Below, one piece after another: positions 1-5,322 of a DNA stretch of 7,093 nucleotides. The stretch spans positions 1 to 7,093 of the forward strand of contig WRIQ01000055.1 of assembly GCA_009782655.1 (NCBI GenBank), read 5' to 3'. This stretch comes from Prolixibacteraceae bacterium (lineage in GTDB: Bacteria; Bacteroidota; Bacteroidia; Bacteroidales; Prolixibacteraceae). Below the pieces are notes generated by a model. It was not told the origin of the DNA, did not search any database, and saw nothing but the letters and a program-made list of their open reading frames with translations. Each line of letters begins with the position of its first letter. The first letter of the stretch is position 1. The position numbers and the translations under genes were made by a program.

Positions 1-1
1 C

Positions 2-304
2 AACATTGAAAAAGCGCTTTCGAAAATGGATAAAATAAATAACAGGAAAGCGCGTTTTAGAACTGTTATTTCTTTGATTATAAACGGCGTTGAAACCCAT
101 TTCGAGGGTGATGTTTGCGGGGAGATATTGCGCGAAAGGCGTGGGCGCGAAGGATTTGGCTACGATCCGGTTTTTCAGCCCTGCGAAAGCAATTTTTCCT
201 TTGCCGAAATGCCGCTGGACGAGAAAAACAAAATAAGCCACAGGGCGAGAGCAACCCGAAAGCTGGTCGATTTCCTTTTAAATGATAATTTTAAAAAGTT
301 ATGA
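2..304 (+). CDS. rdgB: Non-canonical purine NTP pyrophosphatase (Ham1/RdgB family), C-terminal part
   Basis: The gene is cut by the left edge: the frame is open from base 2 and ends at a TGA at 302-304, leaving about 100 codons of a family that is usually 190-200 residues. Two family signatures are visible: GREGFGYDPVF, the loop that contacts the base and triphosphate, and further on FAEMPLDEKNKISHRARA, where the EKN and SHR residues belong to the conserved nucleotide-binding and active-site block. The family hydrolyses dITP, XTP and similar deaminated purine triphosphates to the monophosphate plus pyrophosphate in the cytoplasm, keeping them out of DNA and RNA. The Met codon at base 26 is internal, not the start. 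The short lysine-rich tail after the SHR block is normal for the family. Family assignment is firm; the symbol follows common usage for bacterial members. Confidence 0.93.
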   Translation, partial: NIEKALSKMDKINNRKARFRTVISLIINGVETHFEGDVCGEILRERRGREGFGYDPVFQPCESNFSFAEMPLDEKNKISHRARATRKLVDFLLNDNFKKL

Positions 305-355
305 TACAGAGTTATGTACAGGGTTCCTCAACATGTGGACTGTGAAATAAATTTC

Positions 356-363
356 TATATTTG
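356..363 (+). promoter_or_regulatory. Candidate -7 promoter box for porZ-recO
   Basis: TATATTTG matches the Bacteroidota -7 consensus TAnnTTTG exactly. It lies about 50 bases after the rdgB stop, so porZ-recO may have its own promoter. I see no good TTG-type -33 element at the usual 19-21 base spacing, which lowers confidence. The expected transcription start is near 368-371. A looser copy, TAggtTTTG (425-433), lies further down with a TTG at 404-406 and is an alternative. Confidence 0.45.
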
Positions 364-365
364 CA

Positions 366-394
366 GATGTAAATTTCCGGAGAAATGTAACATC
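366..394 (+). repeat. Imperfect inverted repeat (hairpin) next to the porZ promoter
   Basis: Outer arms GATGT (366-370) and ACATC (390-394) and inner arms ATTTC (373-377) and GAAAT (382-386) pair perfectly, with a CGGA loop (378-381) and a small 2-by-3 internal bulge. It begins three bases after the -7 box, so it spans the expected transcription start. It could be an operator or a structure at the 5' end of the mRNA. No regulator is identified. Confidence 0.4.
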
Positions 395-459
395 GAACAT
401 ACATTGGATACCTCAAGGACGGGGTAGGTTTTGTAAAATATGAAGATTGATGAGCGATT

Positions 460-484
460 CGACGCTGTAAAAATTCTTGCGTCG
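460..484 (+). repeat. Inverted repeat in the porZ leader
   Basis: CGACGC (460-465) pairs perfectly with GCGTCG (479-484) across a 13-base AT-rich loop. It is not followed by a T run, so it is not a typical intrinsic terminator. It lies inside the small 440-499 open frame and well upstream of the porZ start at 608. It may be a leader structure or chance. Confidence 0.3.
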
Positions 485-607
485 GCAACGAGAAATTGAG
501 TGACAAACTATCAAAGACGACCAAAAGTGAATTTGTTAAATATTTCAGAAAAAGAGAATCAGGAACTCGGACTAAGTTTTATGGCTGACAATAAGCAGTT
601 TGGGAAT

Positions 608-2938
608 ATGCGCAGGCTGTTGTTGGTTGTTCTCATGTGCTTAGTAACCCTTTCGGTTTTTTCGCAGAGCGCTTTGTCCAAGTGGCGCGACTACCTTTCG
701 TATGGTAGCGCCCGTAAGGTGGTGGAAGGCGGCGGCAAAATTTACTGCGTCACCGGCGGCGGCCTCTTCTATTTCGATCAAGAAGATAACAGCCTGATAA
801 AAATGACGATAAAAGATGGCTTGTCGGGTGTTGAAGTGCAGTCCATTGCCTACAGTGAAAAACACAAATGCCTGATTGTTGCCTACACCGACGCCAATAT
901 CGATTTGGTATACGAAAACCGGATTGTCAACATGACCGACATAAAGCGGAAAAATTTTAGCGGCGAAAAGGTCATTCATAATATCACGGTCAGCGGCGAC
1001 GATGCTTTTCTTGCCTGCGGATTTGGAATTGTAGTCTTGAATTTGAGCCGCCGTGAAATTAAGGAAACCTGTATCATCGGAGATGCGGGAACGCAACTGG
1101 CTGTTTTTGACGTAGAACCTGCCGCCGACAGGATGTATGCAGCCACGCATAACGGTGTGCTGAGCGCTGCCCTGAATTCCAACCTTCAAGATTTCAGGAA
1201 TTGGCGTATTGAAGATTTAGGGTCGCGGATAAATTCCAAATTCAGTTTTCTGGCTACTTTCGATGGAAATATACATGCCGTTTTCACACTCGATCAGTGG
1301 TCGGGCGATGAAGTGTATGAACTGAAAAACGGAAACTGGTCGAGGACATTGAACAGCATAGGCTTTGTAAAAGATTTTCAGGTTTCGGCGTCGGGCGAAT
1401 ATCTGGTGGCGCCCGGACAAACTTCGGTGATGATATTCAATACGAAGAAAGAACTCATCGGCAGAATACAAAACTACAATCTCAATGGGAGCAACATAAG
1501 TTCCATATTACCGAGGTCGTCGTTGATCGATAAAAACGGCTCTGTTTGGATTGCCGACGAAACTTCGGGGCTGATACGCCTGACAGGAGAAATGTTTGAG
1601 CAGAATATTCCGGTAGGGCCATACAGCAATAATATCTTTTCGATGACTTTTGCAAATAATACATTGTGGACGACCATGGGGGGGCGTACAAATATATGGA
1701 ACAATCAACATCGGCGGCCTGCTTTTCAGTCCTGTGGCAACGAAAAATGGACGCTCTTCAGCGAAGCCGCTTTCCCCGAAATGACAGGATTTTATGATAT
1801 CGTTCAGGTAGCTGTGGACCCCACCGATCCGGAACATATCGTTGCCGCAAGTTGGGGTGGTGGCATCCTCGAATTTAGAGGCAACAAATTTGTGAATCGC
1901 TACGACCACTCAAACAGCCCGCTGGAAACCGCTTTGCCCGATCAGCCCGAAGACCCGTATACGCGCATCGGAGGCATCGTTTTCGACAACAAAGGGACTT
2001 TGTGGGTGACAAATGCGCAGTCGTCGAAAATTCTCCATTCTTTGTCGCCGTCGGGCGAATGGGCATCTTATCTACTGGAAGTCAGTGGTTTCAACTATCA
2101 AGTTGGCGGAATTATCAATACACGAAACAACGATAAATTGATTATCATTCCGCGCGGCAACAATATAATGGTGGTGAACAGCGATTTGTCGAAGCAAAAA
2201 CACCTGTCGGTAGCCTCCTATTACAGCAACGGGTCTGAGGAAGTTATCAACGAAATGAACGATGTTTATTCCATTGTCGAAGATTTGGACGGCAAAATAT
2301 GGGTTGGCACATCGAAAGGCGTCGCTGTTTATGCAAATTCCTCAATCATTTGGAGCGATTTCGATTATGCCAGCCAGCCCAATGCAGACGCCAATAGTGG
2401 CTTTTATAATCCTTTGCTGGCAAACGAAATCATTACGGCGTTGCTGGTGGATGGCGCCAACAGGAAATGGATTGGCACCGAAAAATCGGGTCTGTATCTT
2501 GTGTCTGCAAATGGCGACGAAGAGCTGCTCCATTTCACGACGGAAAACAGCCCGTTATATTCGGACAATATTTTGTGTCTTGCTCAAAATCCCAATACCG
2601 GAGAACTGTTTATTGGCACCGGCAAAGGGCTGATTTCCTATCAGGGCGATGCGCCGCAGGGCGGAAACAGTTTTTCCGGCATGTATGTATATCCCAATCC
2701 AGTGCGCGAAACCTACAGCGGCCCCATTGTAATCGAGGGGCTGATGATGAATTCGGATGTGAAAATTACCGATGTCGCCGGCAATTTGGTATATAAAACG
2801 AAATCGACGGGAAGCAGAGCCGAGTGGGATGGCAAAAACCTGAAAGGCAACCGCGTCAGCACAGGCGTGTACCTCATTCTGGCCGCCGATTCGAAAGGCG
2901 ACAAATCGCATGTAATAAAACTTTTGTTTATAAAATAA
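608..2938 (+). CDS. porZ: PorZ, T9SS attachment-complex protein with two beta-propeller regions and a C-terminal sorting-type domain
   Basis: The product has 776 residues from ATG 608. This start gives a clean signal peptide (MRRLLLVVLMCLVTLSVFSQ); ATG 581 would add nine residues and GTG 500 thirty-six. The mature N-terminus, WRDYLSYGSARKV and on through the GLS and NIDL segments, looks like the PorZ N-terminal propeller. Propeller strands recur, for example VWIADETSGL (about 313), LWVTNAQS (465), IWVGTSKGV (564), KWIGTEKSGL (620) and LFIGTGKGL (667). Residues about 693-776 form a T9SS type A-like domain: YPNP, then VKITDVAGNLVY, then STGVYLI. In Porphyromonas gingivalis, PorZ acts on the cell surface with PorU, PorV and PorQ, is needed for attaching A-LPS to cargo proteins, and keeps its C-terminal domain. 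Its role here is inferred from that. The gene contains a seven-G tract (1678-1684). recO follows after 20 bases. Confidence 0.85.
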   Translation: MRRLLLVVLMCLVTLSVFSQSALSKWRDYLSYGSARKVVEGGGKIYCVTGGGLFYFDQEDNSLIKMTIKDGLSGVEVQSIAYSEKHKCLIVAYTDANIDLVYENRIVNMTDIKRKNFSGEKVIHNITVSGDDAFLACGFGIVVLNLSRREIKETCIIGDAGTQLAVFDVEPAADRMYAATHNGVLSAALNSNLQDFRNWRIEDLGSRINSKFSFLATFDGNIHAVFTLDQWSGDEVYELKNGNWSRTLNSIGFVKDFQVSASGEYLVAPGQTSVMIFNTKKELIGRIQNYNLNGSNISSILPRSSLIDKNGSVWIADETSGLIRLTGEMFEQNIPVGPYSNNIFSMTFANNTLWTTMGGRTNIWNNQHRRPAFQSCGNEKWTLFSEAAFPEMTGFYDIVQVAVDPTDPEHIVAASWGGGILEFRGNKFVNRYDHSNSPLETALPDQPEDPYTRIGGIVFDNKGTLWVTNAQSSKILHSLSPSGEWASYLLEVSGFNYQVGGIINTRNNDKLIIIPRGNNIMVVNSDLSKQKHLSVASYYSNGSEEVINEMNDVYSIVEDLDGKIWVGTSKGVAVYANSSIIWSDFDYASQPNADANSGFYNPLLANEIITALLVDGANRKWIGTEKSGLYLVSANGDEELLHFTTENSPLYSDNILCLAQNPNTGELFIGTGKGLISYQGDAPQGGNSFSGMYVYPNPVRETYSGPIVIEGLMMNSDVKITDVAGNLVYKTKSTGSRAEWDGKNLKGNRVSTGVYLILAADSKGDKSHVIKLLFIK

Positions 2939-2958
2939 ACCGGTAAAGCCATTCTTCG

Positions 2959-3681
2959 GTGCTAGAAAAAATCAGAGGGATAGTATTGAATACAATAAAA
3001 TATGGCGATAATAACCTTATTGTCAATATATATACCGATAAATTCGGGCGGCAATCCTATCTGCATACCCTTTCGCGAACCTCCAAATCGAAGAATAAAG
3101 CAGGACTGTTTCAGCCGTTGTTCATACTCGAAATTGAGGCGTGGCAGAAAAGCGGTCGCAATTTACAGCGCATCAAAGAAGCCCGAAATGTATATCCCTA
3201 TAAATCAATTCCTTTTCAGGTAATAAAAACCACGCAGGCAATTTTTATCGCCGAATTTATGGGCAGCATTCTCAGGGAAGAGGGCAGCGACCAGCCGCTT
3301 TTTCATTTTGTGGAAAATGCGCTAATCGCTTTCGACGAAATGTGCGAAGGAGCCGCCTGTTTTCATATCTGGCTTTTGGCGCATCTCACCGATTTTCTGG
3401 GAGTAATGCCCGATATTGAGAATGCCGGCGGCGAATGGTTAGACATGCAAAAGGGAATTTTTGTGGCCAGTGAGCCTGCTCATTCACGGTTTATGAATCC
3501 TGAGATGGCGGGAATGTTCAGGAAAATGCTGCTGACAAACATCTGCGAGATTCACACGTTCAAATATCCAGGCGAAAAAAGAAATCAACTGCTTGGCAAC
3601 ATTCTCACCTTTTATCATCAACATTTCAATAACATTTCGGGATTGAAATCTTCGGAAATATTCAAAGATATTTTCAGTTAG
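2959..3681 (+). CDS. recO: DNA repair protein RecO
   Basis: The product has 240 residues, normal for RecO, starting at a GTG (2959). This start gives the usual opening, MLEKIRGIVLNTIKYGDNN, in which the IVL and the following Y-G-D-N match the first strands of the OB fold (about residues 1-80). The rest is the alpha-helical domain. RecO works in the cytoplasm with RecR and RecF, displacing SSB, loading RecA and annealing single strands in gap repair. I see no CxxC pairs, so the zinc finger of some RecO proteins is absent. The start is 20 bases after the porZ stop with no terminator between, so co-transcription with porZ is likely. The link to PorZ seems to be one of gene order, not shared function. 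The stop is a TAG at 3679-3681. Confidence 0.93.
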   Translation: MLEKIRGIVLNTIKYGDNNLIVNIYTDKFGRQSYLHTLSRTSKSKNKAGLFQPLFILEIEAWQKSGRNLQRIKEARNVYPYKSIPFQVIKTTQAIFIAEFMGSILREEGSDQPLFHFVENALIAFDEMCEGAACFHIWLLAHLTDFLGVMPDIENAGGEWLDMQKGIFVASEPAHSRFMNPEMAGMFRKMLLTNICEIHTFKYPGEKRNQLLGNILTFYHQHFNNISGLKSSEIFKDIFS

Positions 3682-3723
3682 AAACCATTTTCCCCACAGG
3701 AATTCCATTTTCGGCGGTAGCAG

Positions 3724-3742
3724 CGATAAGAAATATTTATCG
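3724..3742 (+). repeat. Inverted repeat downstream of recO
   Basis: CGATAA (3724-3729) and TTATCG (3737-3742) pair perfectly around a seven-base loop, 42 bases after the recO stop. The stem is AT-rich and no T run follows directly, so it is weak as a terminator. It may help end the porZ-recO transcript or stabilise its 3' end. Confidence 0.35.
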
Positions 3743-3748
3743 AAATAT

Positions 3749-3777
3749 CATTGTTGTCAATGTCAAAATCGTTTTTT
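3749..3777 (+). terminator. Possible weak terminator after recO
   Basis: CATTG (3749-3753) pairs with CAATG (3758-3762) around a four-base loop, and a six-T run follows at 3772-3777. The stem is only five pairs and lies nine bases before the T run, so this is a poor match to a standard intrinsic terminator. Position between two transcription units is the main support. Confidence 0.25.
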
Positions 3778-3891
3778 CTCAGGAAACTGTAACAAAACGC
3801 TTTTTTTTATACAAATATCGTTGGGTGACAATTTATACTGATTTTCAGGAAATACCTGTTTATGTCATAATTTAATTAGCTGTAAAGTTGT

Positions 3892-3899
3892 TACATTTG
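3892..3899 (+). promoter_or_regulatory. Candidate -7 promoter box for the M16 pair; decides the start codon
   Basis: TACATTTG fits the Bacteroidota TAnnTTTG -7 consensus. Transcription would begin near 3904-3907, just after an in-frame ATG at 3901, so that ATG would not be on the mRNA. This favours ATG 3940, which also gives a clean signal peptide and leaves a leader of about 35 bases. A TTG-type -33 element is not evident. The box overlaps an inverted repeat, TGTAA (3881-3885) and TTACA (3891-3895), which could be an operator. Confidence 0.5.
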
Positions 3900-3939
3900 T
3901 ATGCAAAATTATAAAAATCAGACACTAAATATTTATACA

Positions 3940-5268
3940 ATGAGCAAACAATTTGGATTGATTTTTACGGCTTTTGCGATAGCCGTATCAATGCCTGTAT
4001 GGGCGCAGTCGGGTAAAGTTGAATTTACCGAATATGATCTTAAAAACGGATTGCATGTCATATTGCAGCCCGATAACACGACGCCTAATGTGGTTGTAAG
4101 CATTATGTATCATGTAGGTTCCAAAAATGAAGTTCCTGAGCGGACGGGTTTTGCCCATTTTTTTGAGCATCTTATGTTTGAAGGAACCAAAAATATCGGC
4201 AGAGGTGAATACTCGCGTTATGTGGAAGAAGCGGGCGGGTCGCTGAATGCTTATACCTCCAACGATATTACCTACTATTACGAGATGTTGCCATCGAATC
4301 AACTTGAACTGGGCTTATGGCTCGAGTCGGAAAGGTTGCTGCATGCCCGCGTTGACTCAGTTGGCATCGCCACGCAAAAAGGCGTTGTCACCGAAGAAAT
4401 GAAACAGTCGCGCGACAACCAGCCATACGGACGGCTACTCACCGAAACGCTCAAACTGGCCTACAAACAGCATCCCTATCGCTGGGATGTGCTGGGCGCC
4501 GATGAACATATCCGCAATGCCAAAGACAATGAATTTAGAGAGTTTCACGATATGTTTTATGTTCCCAACAATGCGGTATTGGTCATCTCTGGCGACATTA
4601 AAATCGACGAAACCAAAAAGCTGGTCGACAAATATTTCAGCGATATTCCCATGGGAGCCGTGAATGTTCGCCGTCCACAGCACAACGAACCGAAGCAGAC
4701 CGCCGAAGTGCACAGCACCACATACGACAATATACAGTTGCCGGCGCTGGTACTGGGATATCATATCCCCGGCGAGGGCGCTGAAGACTACTACGCCGTT
4801 GAGATGTTGAGTTCTCTGCTTTCGCAGGGACATAGCAGCCGCCTCTACCGTTCGCTGGTCGACGAGCAGAGGTTGGCATTGCAGGTGGCCGCTATCCCAT
4901 TGGGACTCGAACATCCCGGACTGACCATCATCTTTGCCATCCCGCAAGTGGGCGTCGATATTGAAACGCTCAAAGACGCCATGGACAAAGAACTCGACAA
5001 AGTAAGAACGGAATTGATTTCGGAAAAAGAAATGGAAAAACTGAAAAACCAATACGAAAACAGGTGGGTTAATAACCAATCCACAATTGCCAACCGTGCA
5101 ACCATGCTGGCAGAATTTTACACTTTCCACAAAAATGCCGATATGATCAACAACGCTCTCGAAGAATACCTGTCGGTGTCCAGGGAAGATATCAGGAAAG
5201 CCGCCCGCGAATATTTCAAACCCGAAAACAGAGTAGTGCTTTATTACATGCCCAAGCCGCAGGAATAA
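3940..5268 (+). CDS. Exported M16B zinc metalloprotease, catalytic subunit (HxxEH)
   Basis: The product has 442 residues from ATG 3940. A signal peptide ends near residue 23 (VWAQ), so the protein is exported to the periplasm or beyond. The M16 N-terminal domain follows: LKNGLHVIL at about 34-42, then the inverted zinc motif HFFEH (73-77). His73 and His77 bind zinc, Glu76 is the general base, and one of Glu152-Glu153 should be the third ligand. NAVLVISGDI (about 211-220) closes the first domain and the inactive second domain runs to the end. At the place of the usual LREkrGLaY motif it reads LVDEQRLALQ, so the Arg and Tyr that hold substrate are Val307 and Leu314. At about 440 residues this is a half-size M16B member that would act as a dimer. 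A second M16 gene follows in the same frame. The substrate is unknown; degradation of peptides or misfolded exported proteins is plausible. Confidence 0.9.
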   Translation: MSKQFGLIFTAFAIAVSMPVWAQSGKVEFTEYDLKNGLHVILQPDNTTPNVVVSIMYHVGSKNEVPERTGFAHFFEHLMFEGTKNIGRGEYSRYVEEAGGSLNAYTSNDITYYYEMLPSNQLELGLWLESERLLHARVDSVGIATQKGVVTEEMKQSRDNQPYGRLLTETLKLAYKQHPYRWDVLGADEHIRNAKDNEFREFHDMFYVPNNAVLVISGDIKIDETKKLVDKYFSDIPMGAVNVRRPQHNEPKQTAEVHSTTYDNIQLPALVLGYHIPGEGAEDYYAVEMLSSLLSQGHSSRLYRSLVDEQRLALQVAAIPLGLEHPGLTIIFAIPQVGVDIETLKDAMDKELDKVRTELISEKEMEKLKNQYENRWVNNQSTIANRATMLAEFYTFHKNADMINNALEEYLSVSREDIRKAAREYFKPENRVVLYYMPKPQE

Positions 5269-5322
5269 ACGGTTGTTGAAATTGAATTTTTTATGTTGAA
5301 AATGAATAAAAAACTGAATATC

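Larger units (their letters stand above)
305..607 (+). other. Intergenic leader between rdgB and porZ
   Basis: About 300 bases lie between the rdgB stop and the chosen porZ start. I see no convincing gene here. The stretch holds a TAnnTTTG-type -7 box (356-363), an imperfect hairpin just after it (366-394), a second hairpin with a six-pair stem (460-484), and a 19-codon open frame (440-499) whose TGA is followed directly by in-frame GTG 500. The porZ frame is open upstream to base 500, so starts at GTG 500 or ATG 581 are formally possible. If the -7 box is used, porZ has an untranslated leader of more than 200 bases. Confidence 0.5.
3682..3939 (+). other. AT-rich intergenic region between recO and the M16 pair
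   Basis: No gene is visible in these 258 bases. They contain two short hairpins (3724-3742, 3749-3762), T runs at 3772-3777 (six) and 3801-3808 (eight), two copies of TCAGGAAA (3779-3786, 3845-3852), the second in a small inverted repeat CAGG-N5-CCTG (3846-3858), and an inverted repeat TGTAA-N5-TTACA (3881-3895) that runs into a -7 box (3892-3899). The layout suggests the end of one transcription unit and a promoter region for the next. Confidence 0.5.

Noticed and set aside
440..499. 19-codon frame (MKIDERFDAVKILASATRN) as a gene or leader peptide
   Set aside because: It is too short to judge, has no run of regulatory codons such as those of attenuators, and is not recognisable. It is noted as part of the leader rather than called as a gene.
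312..524. 70-codon open frame on the - strand between rdgB and porZ
   Set aside because: No motif, no visible promoter on that strand, and it covers the candidate promoter and hairpins of porZ. It cannot be excluded but has no support.
641..1189. 182-codon open frame on the - strand opposite porZ
   Set aside because: The + strand frame here encodes the PorZ signal peptide and N-terminal propeller; the antisense product has no recognisable domain.
3801..3808. Eight-T tract as an intrinsic terminator
   Set aside because: No GC-containing stem precedes it directly; the adjacent AAAACGC could form only a trivial A-T hairpin. It may instead be part of an AT-rich upstream promoter region.
3901..3939. 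ATG 3901 as the start of the first M16 gene
   Set aside because: It lies one base after the -7 box, before the expected transcription start, and would put 13 polar residues ahead of a normal signal peptide. ATG 3940 fits better.
4435..5130. 231-codon open frame on the - strand opposite the first M16 gene
   Set aside because: It lies entirely antisense to a well-supported protease gene, shows no recognisable motif, and its low-complexity composition (runs of F, V and H) is typical of an antisense shadow.
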